Shown: positions 1 to 5,112, counted from the first letter of the stretch. The stretch is 5,112 nucleotides of DNA from Candidatus Omnitrophota bacterium (GCA_023136735.1 JAGLQQ010000053.1:1-5112); one strand, 5' to 3'. Notes: generated by a model from the sequence alone, not told the origin. A program made the numbers and translations.

Positions 1-37
1 CTGCACATTTTGCAACAGTGCCAAAAAGTCCACGCAT
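1..37 (-). CDS. Start of an unidentified gene, possibly class-II glutamine amidotransferase (5' part only)
   Basis: Twelve codons, reading MRGLFGTVAKCA, run off the left edge. The ATG at 37-35 lies 2 bp after the stop of the 48-residue ORF, and an in-frame TAA sits just upstream, so ATG is the first available start. There is only a weak AAG in place of a Shine-Dalgarno, so expression may depend on translational coupling. The xGxFGxV pattern resembles the N-terminus of class-II glutamine amidotransferases such as PurF-type amidophosphoribosyltransferases. The nucleophilic Cys usually found at position 2 is Arg here and the first Cys is at position 11. Twelve residues are too few to settle the family. 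Confidence 0.4.
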   Translation of the reverse strand, partial: MRGLFGTVAKCA

Positions 38-39
38 TT

Positions 40-186
40 TTACTTAAAAATCTTTTTTGAAATTCCATTTTTAATCCTAGCGGCTTTCCCGTTAACCTTA
101 AAACTGCCGGGAACAGCTATTTTGTTATCATAATCGGCTAGAAACAGCCGATTTTGCCTGTTAATTTCATAGCGATATTCAGACAT
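40..186 (-). CDS. Small hypothetical protein, 48 aa
   Basis: An ATG at 186-184 opens a 48-codon frame ending in TAA at 42-40. It starts MSEYRYEINRQNRLFLADYD and ends ISKKIFK. The protein is basic and polar, with no membrane segment, signal peptide, cysteines or motif I recognise. Support for a real gene is positional: it lies 19 bp after the YchF-like stop and 2 bp before the next ATG, on the same strand, with AGAGGG just upstream of the ATG (spacing about 3 nt, rather short). The alternating polar/hydrophobic pattern around residues 12-40 could form a small beta-rich fold. It could also be a remnant of a longer gene. I do not know its function. Confidence 0.5.
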   Translation of the reverse strand: MSEYRYEINRQNRLFLADYDNKIAVPGSFKVNGKAARIKNGISKKIFK

Positions 187-205
187 AAACCCTCTTTTTG
201 GTTAC

Positions 206-895
206 TCAGACATTAAAGCGAATATCCAACATATCTCCGCTTCTGATAACATAATCTTTATCCACCAATTGGACAAACCCCTGTGTCTTTGCCTCCGCCA
301 TATTATGCACTGTAACAAAATCCTTAAAATTAACGATTTCCGCTTTTATAAATCCTCGGGCTAAATCTGAATGTATCTTACCGGCACAAGTCACTGCATC
401 AGAACCTTTCTTAACCGGCCAGGATCGGACTTCTTGTTTACCGGCTGTATAAAAAAACATCATTCCGGATTTATCAAAAGCTTTAGCGATCAAGTCGTTA
501 ACTTCAAGGTCTCTGTTAATAATAAGCGTGGGGGTTAAGCTCAATGGCGCGAGTTCTTTGATTTTTATATATTCTTCCGGGGTAAAGTCAATATCGCAAG
601 CAGGGATTTCATTTTCCAAATTCTGCTGGCATTTATTTAAAGCCGCTTTTTCTGCATCATCGCTTGAGTTCGCTATGCGATTATCAACTTTTTCCATGTC
701 TAGGATCAAAAAATCCAGGATTTTGTCTTTTTCTACAACAATACAATCAGCATTAATAAAGTCCTCTTTTACAAATGCAGCAAAAAAAGGCGATACTTTT
801 TTGGGCGCAAATTTTTCTGTTAACTTGATAAGAATATCGTCATTGTATTTAGTTTTTCCTTCCGGCAAATCTACTCCTAAAAAACTTATTTTCAT
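206..895 (-). CDS. YchF-derived protein with reduced G domain and C-terminal TGS (DUF933) domain
   Basis: 229 residues, against about 363 for full YchF/OLA1, a ribosome-associated ATPase of the Obg class. Residues about 146-229 are a clear YchF C-terminal TGS/DUF933 domain: FFYTAGKQEVRSW, then AGKIHSDLARGFIKAE, ending DMLDIRFNV, matching the usual FTAGxKEVRAW, IHTDFxRGFIRAE and FNV signatures. Residues about 58-118 match the YchF helical hairpin (LDFLILDMEKVDNRI), and TPTLIINRD (121-129) matches the strand before the NxxE base-recognition motif, which is changed. The N-terminus, MKISFLGVDLPEGKTKYND, looks like a decayed P-loop with five rather than four residues between the glycines. DDILIKLTEKFAPKKVSPF matches the YchF stretch before switch II, but the DxxG motif and following segment are missing. 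It is therefore probably not an ordinary ATPase or GTPase. The ATG lies 4 bp after the U32 stop, with AGAGAG upstream, so co-translation is likely. The family is confident; the function is inferred. Confidence 0.85.
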   Translation of the reverse strand: MKISFLGVDLPEGKTKYNDDILIKLTEKFAPKKVSPFFAAFVKEDFINADCIVVEKDKILDFLILDMEKVDNRIANSSDDAEKAALNKCQQNLENEIPACDIDFTPEEYIKIKELAPLSLTPTLIINRDLEVNDLIAKAFDKSGMMFFYTAGKQEVRSWPVKKGSDAVTCAGKIHSDLARGFIKAEIVNFKDFVTVHNMAEAKTQGFVQLVDKDYVIRSGDMLDIRFNV

Positions 896-899
896 TTAA

Positions 900-2195
900 T
901 TAACTCTCTTTCTTTTTTCTCCATAAAAAAACTTTATCTTTTGGCTTTACGATGAACGGAAGCTTAATCCCCGCAAGCTCGCCTTTATTCACAGTATCAA
1001 CAAACGCATGCTCTTGCTGTACCTCACAGACTTTCATAAAACTAGCAGGAGTATTTTTCCCAATAAACAAAAGCTCTTGCCCCTTACACAGCAACTTATT
1101 TTGCACCCTGATTTCCGCAACACTGATTTTCCTAAAAAACTTCACTACTTCACCTAAAAACACCTTTTCATGTGTATTATCAAGACCTCTACTAATTGCT
1201 TTCTCAGGCCTGCCAAAATAAAAACCCTTAGAAAATCCGCGATTAAAAACTCTTGATAGCTCCTCTTTTAGCTTCTTTTTAAGCGTCGCAGTAAGTTTAC
1301 CAGTAAAATACGCGTCTATCGCCCTTCTATAGACACTAGTGACTACTTTAACATATTCTGGAGCACGACGTCTTCCCTCTATCTTAAAACAATCAACACC
1401 TAAATCTATAAGCTTATCTATAAAATCAATGCTGCATAGATCTTTCGCGCTTAGAGCATAATCTGTACCTAAAATATACTCACTTTCATTTTCAACATCC
1501 TGAATTTTAAATTCTCTTCGACAATACTGCAAACACTCACCTCTATTAGCAGACTTTGAAGCTGTATAACTTGAAAGAAAACACCGGCCAGAAATACTTA
1601 TACACATCGCTCCGTGTATAAAAGCCTCGACTTTGCATTTAATATTTTTAGCTTTATTCTTGCTAATAATTTTTTTAATATCAGCAATTGTACACTCCCG
1701 AGCAAGTACTATTGTCTTTGCCCCCATCTTAGCAAAGCTCTCAAACGCGCCGCTATTTGAAACACTCGCCTGAGTAGATATGTGAATTGGGAGTTTTAGT
1801 TTTTTTGCAATGCTCATAACCGCCATATCCCACAAGATCACACCATCAACTTTAGCCTGCTTGGCTTTTATAAGTATTGCTTCTGCTTTTTTGAGTTCAT
1901 GCTCAAGAACAATAACATTAAGCGCCAGATATCCCTTTTTTTTGTGTTTTGTCAAAAATCCCATTATTTTTTTAAGTTCTAACGCGTCAAAATTTCCAGC
2001 AAGATTACGCATATTCAAGCCCTTAACCCCAAAATAAACGCTGTCTGCTCCACTGTCAATGGCAGTAACCAACGCCGCCCAGTCTCCTGCAGGAGCAACA
2101 AGCTCAGGTTTTTTAAACAGCTTATTTGTCTTATTTTTCGTGCTTTTACTCATAGAATTACCCTCTACCACCTGCTTATTATTTTTATCCCGCAT
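900..2195 (-). CDS. Peptidase U32 family protein (TrhP/RlhA/YegQ-like)
   Basis: Residues about 29-300 form the U32 TIM-barrel-like domain: KPELVAPAGDW at the start, GADSVYFG (49-56), HISTQASVSN (138-147), the family signature EAFIHGAMCISISGRCFLS (190-208), NRGECLQYCR (217-226), DLC (252-254) and FKIEGRRR (270-277). A C-terminal domain (about 340-425) probably forms the small beta-barrel seen in longer members. C198, C205, C221 and C254 fall where UbiU-type proteins bind a 4Fe-4S cluster. Despite the name, characterised members modify RNA (TrhP on tRNA U34, RlhA on 23S rRNA) or act in oxygen-independent ubiquinone hydroxylation (UbiU/UbiV), so an RNA or small-molecule hydroxylation role is likelier than proteolysis. 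I give the longest frame. The second Met (position 15, ATG at 2153) has a better-placed ribosome binding site and may be the true start, giving 417 residues. The stop is 4 bp before the YchF-like gene. Confidence 0.9.
   Translation of the reverse strand: MRDKNNKQVVEGNSMSKSTKNKTNKLFKKPELVAPAGDWAALVTAIDSGADSVYFGVKGLNMRNLAGNFDALELKKIMGFLTKHKKKGYLALNVIVLEHELKKAEAILIKAKQAKVDGVILWDMAVMSIAKKLKLPIHISTQASVSNSGAFESFAKMGAKTIVLARECTIADIKKIISKNKAKNIKCKVEAFIHGAMCISISGRCFLSSYTASKSANRGECLQYCRREFKIQDVENESEYILGTDYALSAKDLCSIDFIDKLIDLGVDCFKIEGRRRAPEYVKVVTSVYRRAIDAYFTGKLTATLKKKLKEELSRVFNRGFSKGFYFGRPEKAISRGLDNTHEKVFLGEVVKFFRKISVAEIRVQNKLLCKGQELLFIGKNTPASFMKVCEVQQEHAFVDTVNKGELAGIKLPFIVKPKDKVFLWRKKKES
2151..2168 (-). 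promoter_or_regulatory. Ribosome binding site favouring an internal U32 start
   Basis: On the minus strand AGAGGG precedes the ATG at 2153-2151 by about 7-8 nt, close to ideal spacing. The upstream ATG at 2195 has only AGGGG about 10 nt away. The 14 residues between the two starts are polar and low in complexity, and the U32 domain begins after the second Met, so domain content does not need the longer form. Confidence 0.5.
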
Positions 2196-2229
2196 GCTTT
2201 AAAAACCCCTGTTTTAAAAGTAAATCTGC

Positions 2230-2248
2230 GGGATTCCGCTCAGAACCC
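2230..2248. repeat. Small hairpin next to the nested palindrome
   Basis: GGGATTC at 2230-2236 pairs with GAACCC at 2243-2248 around a CGCTCA loop, with one bulged A. It touches the larger palindrome at 2248, so the two may form one composite repeat element. It carries no T-tract on either strand. Confidence 0.4.
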
Positions 2249-2304
2249 CCGGGCTTTCCTTCGACTGGCTCAGGATGGTGAGCGAAGTCGAACCATAGCC
2301 CGGG
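2248..2304. repeat. Nested palindromic (REP-type) repeat
   Basis: Three nested inverted repeats share one centre. The outer arms are CCCGGGCT (2248-2255) and AGCCCGGG (2297-2304). The middle arms are TTCGACT (2260-2266) and AGTCGAA (2286-2292). The inner arms are GCTCA (2268-2272) and TGAGC (2279-2283), around the loop GGATGG. The core (TTCGACT, GCTCAGGAT, AGTCGAA) resembles a palindromic repeat I recall as dispersed through intergenic DNA of many bacteria; that is memory, not a search. It begins 6 bp after the TrkA_C-gene stop and lies before the U32 gene. The transcript would form a very stable stem-loop, which could protect the upstream mRNA 3' end or weaken read-through. No T-run follows it on the minus strand, so it is not a standard terminator. 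Confidence 0.75.
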
Positions 2305-2310
2305 TGAGCT

Positions 2311-3033
2311 TCACTTAGCAAGCACACATATTTTTTTGCGTATATCTTCTAGCTTACCAAAGCAAATCAGTTTATCCCCTAGATCAATTTTCGTTCTAGC
2401 AGGAGGATTCGGAGTAATCTCTCCTTCTTTTTGGATAGCTAATACACTCACACCTGCATCACGCAGCTCGGAATTCATAAGTGTTTTATCAAGAACTGGG
2501 CTGTCTTGGAATATTTCTATTTGCGATATGCCATAACCACCCGTAGCTACAACAAGTTCTTCAAAAGTTACGCGCTTGATAAGTTCATTCTTAAAAAACC
2601 GGGAACGCAAAAAATTAGTAACTTTCTCATCTAGCTGTGTATATGTAGCAATTCGATAACTAACAATTATGGCAATGATAACAACTCCCAGCTTTACCCA
2701 CGGCTGAATAGACGCGGGGAAGGCAGAATTAAAAAGAGAGATAGTATAATCAGAGGCGAACAGCTCAGGACGCAGCGAGTTTGCCAATGTCGCGATCAAT
2801 GTTACAAACCCAGCATGCCCAAGAATGATAAGCGTAGAAGCTATGCGCCTTCTCTGCGGGTTGCTCATAATTAATTCCGATTCTTTAGTTGTAAAACCCG
2901 TGCCGGAGAAACATGAAAGAGACTGAAACGATGCCATTGACCAAGCAATCCCGGTAAGTTCAAATGCTATCGCCCCAAGCCTAACAGCGACAAATGAAAC
3001 ACCCAGTGCGATTATAAATAATAAGACATTCAT
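2311..3033 (-). CDS. Membrane protein with C-terminal TrkA_C (RCK_C) domain
   Basis: 240 residues. Hydrophobic segments at about 2-28, 63-85 and 113-130 indicate an inner-membrane N-terminal half. The C-terminal half (about 155-236) is a TrkA_C/RCK_C domain, the ligand-binding regulatory module of K+ and other ion transport systems: a strand around QIEIFQDSPVLDKTLMNSEL, then AGVSVLAIQKEGEITPNP and DLGDKLICFGKLEDIRK. Between the first two segments lies FQSLSCFSGTGFTTKESE (36-53), followed by the basic stretch NPQRRR (58-63), which is typical of this family. The GTGFTT motif recalls the selectivity-filter loops of TrkH/KtrB, but one such loop does not make a full transporter. No RCK_N nucleotide-binding domain is present. 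The ATG is 4 bp after the lapA stop, with AAGGAG about 7 nt upstream that overlaps the lapA 3' end, so translation is coupled. A role in ion transport or sensing is inferred. Confidence 0.85.
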   Translation of the reverse strand: MNVLLFIIALGVSFVAVRLGAIAFELTGIAWSMASFQSLSCFSGTGFTTKESELIMSNPQRRRIASTLIILGHAGFVTLIATLANSLRPELFASDYTISLFNSAFPASIQPWVKLGVVIIAIIVSYRIATYTQLDEKVTNFLRSRFFKNELIKRVTFEELVVATGGYGISQIEIFQDSPVLDKTLMNSELRDAGVSVLAIQKEGEITPNPPARTKIDLGDKLICFGKLEDIRKKICVLAK

Positions 3034-3037
3034 TGAT

Positions 3038-3253
3038 TTACTCCTTTACCTTAAATTCAGACCCTTTACTTTTAATCAAAGCAGCGCTCCAGCCCATCAC
3101 TATGCCGGTTACAAGAGTTAAAAATAATATTATCGCCCGGCTTGTAGTAAAGGCCCAAAACAAAAACTTAATCTCAACAGTTTCATAGTTTTGCGCCACA
3201 AAAACGACTAATAAAAATAACGCACCGATAACTAACCAAAACTTCCACTGCAT
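3038..3253 (-). CDS. lapA: LapA-domain (DUF1049) small membrane protein
   Basis: 71 residues, normal to slightly short for the family. Two membrane segments (about 4-20 and 39-58) flank the diagnostic QNYETVEIKFLFW loop (21-33), which matches the LapA pattern of QN followed by V-x-(I/V)-x-FLFW. A charged tail (KSKGSEFKVKE) follows. In E. coli LapA works with LapB in control of lipopolysaccharide synthesis, but many bacteria carry LapA-domain proteins without LapB, and none is visible here. GGGAGGA sits about 5 nt before the ATG, a strong ribosome binding site. It lies 16 bp after the TamB-like gene and 4 bp before the TrkA_C gene. A place in the inner membrane as part of an envelope operon is well supported; the specific function is not. 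Confidence 0.85.
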   Translation of the reverse strand: MQWKFWLVIGALFLLVVFVAQNYETVEIKFLFWAFTTSRAIILFLTLVTGIVMGWSAALIKSKGSEFKVKE

Positions 3254-3269
3254 ACAAATCCTCCCATAG

Positions 3270-4571
3270 TTAAAATTTCTTTTTAAATTTTAGATATAAT
3301 TTTTCTTCGCCTTCTTCTATTTTTTTCTCCTCGGCTTCAAGCTGTTGAGCGTTTATCTGATTAAGCTGTTTTTCCGCGTTAACAGATATTGTATCTGTGA
3401 TTTTAACCTCGCCCTTAACAGTATGCGTAATCGCCCCCTCAGCATTTCTCTTGCGGTCTTCCTGCGGCGACTCTACCTCATATCCCAATTTAAGCTTATC
3501 GGCAAGAGACGTTGTAAGCCCCATTGACTTTGATTCATTACGATAAAAAAGTGATATATCACTGAGACCAAAGCGTTTGGCAATCTTACTGCCAGTACCG
3601 GCAAGAAGGAAATAGTCCACGAAATCCTTAATTAAATCAGCAGACATACTGCCGCTTTGAAGCGATCCCCGCGTACTGCCCCAGGCTCGCCCAGTAGCTA
3701 GCATAACCAATAATAACTCCTGCGTCAAGGAGGGGTTGGAGCTTAATGTCAATTTCGGCTCATCCACAGTTCCTTGCAGCACCATGCTAATCGCCACATC
3801 CGCGACTTTTGCCGAACCCCGGATATTTAGCTTTGGCCTTTTCGGATCTCCCACAAAAACTATCGTGCTGTTCCTAAGCTTTATCAGGGCCGTATCCCCC
3901 CCTGAAACCAAACCACCCCGTAAAAATATTTCACCGTTTAGCTTTGCCGCACTAATTAGATCATCGCAATACATCAAAAGAGACCCCTTACAATCTATCA
4001 TTGAGAATCTCTCTTTTATAATGTTTTCTATATGAAAGCTTCCCTCTACCGCCAATTCAGATAATGTGCCTGCGATTCGAAGATTAACATCGTTAAAAAC
4101 TCCGGAAAGCGTACTTAACACCGGCCTGCGTGTGAAAAGATCTATAATCTCCCGAGCGCTCACCCTCTTAGAATATAGTTTCAATTCTAGGAATAAATCA
4201 GCATAGTCCCCGTAAAAAAGAATAGTATCAGAGAAAGAAAGTTTAAGACGGCCATTATAAATACTCAACTGAATATCCCTCAGCCGAAACTTCGGCATAA
4301 AAATATCCATCCTCTGAATTTTTATAACCGCTCCCAAGGGCAGTTTGGTTGGATTAGTTATATGAATATTATACAGCGAGGCTTTCGTGCGGATAGTGCC
4401 TTCGGTTTTTTCAATCGTAATATTACGCGAACGCGTATACCGATATAAAAGAAGGCGAACTACGCCTTCCGCTCCTTGTGTCGTATAAAAAACAACATAA
4501 CCTGCTGTGCAAATCAACGCAAAAACCAGCAAAGTAACTATCACTAAAAATAAATTATTCTTTTTGGACAT
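3270..4571 (-). CDS. Short TamB-like envelope protein (TamB/DUF490 C-terminal domain)
   Basis: 433 residues. A single N-terminal membrane anchor spans about 7-28. The rest is beta-rich and would lie in the periplasm, in keeping with the AsmA/TamB bridge-like group that spans the envelope and is tied to phospholipid transport and outer-membrane protein assembly. The TamB C-terminal domain covers about 210-433. Its hallmark is LQGTVDEPKLTLSSNPSLTQ (265-284) followed by ELLLVMLATGR (285-295), matching the usual G-T-x-x-x-P-x-L-T-x-S-S-x-P-x-L-x-Q pattern ahead of LLxGR. Next come a helical segment (309-333), then FGLSDISLFYR and a region ending LYLKFKKKF, with a terminal Phe. It is far shorter than E. 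coli TamB (about 1259 residues), lacking most of the long beta groove. Residues about 400-425 are Glu/Lys-rich. The start is fixed by an in-frame TAA two codons upstream; AAGGGA lies unusually close to the ATG (about 2-3 nt). It is first in its operon. Confidence 0.85.
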   Translation of the reverse strand: MSKKNNLFLVIVTLLVFALICTAGYVVFYTTQGAEGVVRLLLYRYTRSRNITIEKTEGTIRTKASLYNIHITNPTKLPLGAVIKIQRMDIFMPKFRLRDIQLSIYNGRLKLSFSDTILFYGDYADLFLELKLYSKRVSAREIIDLFTRRPVLSTLSGVFNDVNLRIAGTLSELAVEGSFHIENIIKERFSMIDCKGSLLMYCDDLISAAKLNGEIFLRGGLVSGGDTALIKLRNSTIVFVGDPKRPKLNIRGSAKVADVAISMVLQGTVDEPKLTLSSNPSLTQELLLVMLATGRAWGSTRGSLQSGSMSADLIKDFVDYFLLAGTGSKIAKRFGLSDISLFYRNESKSMGLTTSLADKLKLGYEVESPQEDRKRNAEGAITHTVKGEVKITDTISVNAEKQLNQINAQQLEAEEKKIEEGEEKLYLKFKKKF

Positions 4572-4630
4572 AATCCCTTATTTAGAACACCTATCTTCTA
4601 AACCTCACAAAACATCGTATTATTAATTTT

Positions 4631-4660
4631 ATTATACCTTAAGGAAGGATAAATTCAGAG
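4631..4660 (-). promoter_or_regulatory. Candidate sigma70-type promoter for the TamB-lapA-TrkA_C operon
   Basis: A perfect minus-strand TATAAT lies at 4636-4631, about 60 bp before the TamB-like ATG. The best -35 candidate is a weak CTGAAT about 16 nt upstream (3 of 6 matches to TTGACA). The surrounding DNA is AT-rich. A palindrome CCTTAAGG (4637-4644) sits directly upstream of the -10 and could bind a regulator, though it may be chance. Transcription would start near 4624 and leave a leader of about 50 nt. Confidence 0.45.
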
Positions 4661-4714
4661 TGTTTTTAAAACAACCTATTCTTTCCTACTCTTTAAAAAC
4701 CCCAGGGATTATAC

Positions 4715-4750
4715 AAAAATCCGCAAAGCCGCGGTCATCTTTACGGATTT
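4715..4750 (-). terminator. Intrinsic terminator downstream of the transposase gene
   Basis: AAATCCGCAAAG (4717-4728) pairs with CTTTACGGATTT (4739-4750) with a single mismatch around a 10-nt loop. Read on the minus strand, the stem is followed by TTTTT (4719-4715). The position, about 140 bp after the transposase stop and upstream of the operon promoter, suits a Rho-independent terminator insulating the two units. On the plus strand the run after the stem is weaker, so minus-strand use is preferred. Confidence 0.6.
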
Positions 4751-4759
4751 ATTAAGATT

Positions 4760-4830
4760 CATTCTTAAATAATGTGAATAATTTTCTATAGCTTGATGAT
4801 TTGCAAATTGTTAGGCTGAAATTAAGAATG
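4760..4830. repeat. Spaced 9-bp inverted repeat near the transposase 3' end
   Basis: CATTCTTAA (4760-4768) and TTAAGAATG (4822-4830) are exact reverse complements 53 bp apart. The left arm can also pair locally, as TTAAGA (4752-4757) with TCTTAA (4763-4768). It could be an end structure of the transposase element or a protein site. In DNA this AT-rich, chance is a serious alternative. Confidence 0.3.
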
Positions 4831-4890
4831 CCCCATATATTTTTTGGTTGTTAATGATTTAAACCGATAAATTATATCAGATAACGATAA

Positions 4891-5112
4891 TTATCCTGTA
4901 GGGTTCAGGCCTGCCTGAACCTCTAAAGAATTAATATTATTTTCGTCCAATGACCACGTTTTTGGATCATTGATTATATAATTACGAATGTTATTTAACG
5001 ATTCATCAATACGGATAATATGGCCATGAAATGATTTTTGCCATTTGAATGTATTATCATTTATTCGATTAATTTGTTTTGATGAGAATGTTTTAAAACC
5101 ACGGATAATTCC
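4891..5112 (-). CDS. REP-associated tyrosine transposase (Y1/IS200-like), C-terminal part
   Basis: The frame is open from the right edge (5112) to TAA at 4893-4891, 73 codons. It begins GIIRGFKTFSSKQINRIND, followed by FKWQKSFHGHIIRIDESL and NIRNYIINDPKTW. This matches the C-terminal half of the Y1 transposase domain in RAYT proteins: the (I/V)xGFKS...IN segment, WQxxFxxHIIR, and Yxxx(N/D)P, whose Tyr is in the expected place of the catalytic residue. The HUH metal-binding motif would be in the missing N-terminal half. RAYTs cut and join single-stranded DNA at REP hairpins. The final residues (EVQAGLNPTG) are encoded across a palindrome at 4902-4921. The frame is intact in the visible part, so the gene may be functional. 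Confidence 0.8.
   Translation of the reverse strand, partial: GIIRGFKTFSSKQINRINDNTFKWQKSFHGHIIRIDESLNNIRNYIINDPKTWSLDENNINSLEVQAGLNPTG
4902..4921. repeat. REP-like palindrome inside the transposase 3' end
   Basis: GGTTCAGGC (4902-4910) and GCCTGAACC (4913-4921) are exact inverted arms around CT, giving an 8-9 bp GC-rich hairpin within otherwise AT-rich DNA. It lies 9 bp before the last base of the stop codon and encodes VQAGLN on the minus strand. Its place suggests a REP hairpin recognised by the transposase, forming the 3' end of the element. Confidence 0.6.

Larger units (their letters stand above)
4572..4890. other. AT-rich intergenic region between the transposase and TamB-like genes
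   Basis: About 320 bp with no credible coding frame on either strand. It contains the candidate operon promoter (-10 at 4631-4636), the terminator at 4715-4750 and an inverted repeat CATTCTTAA (4760-4768) / TTAAGAATG (4822-4830). Beyond these I see nothing; 4831-4890 is plain AT-rich sequence. Confidence 0.6.

Noticed and set aside
528..899. Plus-strand open frame of 123 codons opposite the YchF-like gene
   Set aside because: It lies wholly antisense to a gene with clear family motifs, has a Ser/Phe-rich shadow composition and matches no motif.
952..2037. Plus-strand frames opposite the U32 gene
   Set aside because: Antisense shadows of a well-conserved coding region, with no recognisable domain or ribosome binding site.
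2248..2304. Nested palindrome as a Rho-independent terminator
   Set aside because: No T-run follows the stem on the minus strand, so it is better described as a REP-type repeat.
3345..4035. Plus-strand frames opposite the TamB-like gene
   Set aside because: Antisense shadows of the TamB coding sequence, with no family motifs.
4662..4700. Inverted repeat GTTTTTAAA / TTTAAAAAC upstream of the operon promoter
   Set aside because: Nine AT-rich base pairs with a 21-nt loop are easily expected by chance here, and nothing else supports it.
4572..4890. Search for a small gene or structured RNA in the intergenic region
   Set aside because: No frame with a start, ribosome binding site and plausible composition, and no riboswitch or known RNA signature that I recognise.

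Overview
All supported genes lie on the minus strand, so the window reads right to left. It looks like chromosomal DNA from a diderm bacterium of moderate to low GC. A TamB-family envelope protein implies an outer membrane. The combination of a short TamB, LapA, a TrkA_C membrane protein, a U32 protein and a YchF-like TGS protein, with dispersed palindromic repeats, reminds me of uncultured candidate-phylum genomes such as Omnitrophota. That placement is an impression, not a demonstration.

Right edge (about 4891-5112): the last 73 codons of a REP-associated tyrosine transposase (Y1/IS200-like, RAYT), with a GC-rich palindrome inside its final codons. It is followed by about 320 bp of AT-rich non-coding DNA holding a likely intrinsic terminator for the transposase (4715-4750) and a candidate sigma70-type promoter (-10 TATAAT at 4631-4636) for the next genes.

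Centre right (2311-4571): a tight three-gene unit, with gaps of 16 and 4 bp, encoding an inner-membrane-anchored short TamB-like protein, a 71-residue LapA-domain membrane protein and a TrkA_C (RCK_C) membrane protein. All three are envelope proteins and are probably co-transcribed.

Spacer 2196-2310: an elaborate nested palindrome (2248-2304) plus a small neighbouring hairpin. It resembles a dispersed REP-type repeat and has no T-tract.

Left half (1-2195): a second tight unit. It encodes a peptidase-U32-family protein with a complete Fe-S cysteine set, a YchF-derived protein that has lost most of its nucleotide-binding domain but keeps the helical hairpin and TGS domain, an unrecognised 48-residue ORF, and the first 12 codons of another gene that may be a class-II glutamine amidotransferase. 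U32 proteins of the TrhP/RlhA type modify RNA and YchF binds ribosomes, so a translation-linked role for this pair is reasonable inference.

I see no CRISPR array, tRNA, rRNA or clear defence system. The items most worth a second look are the internally deleted YchF protein, the transposase whose C-terminus encodes a palindrome, and the nested repeat in the spacer.
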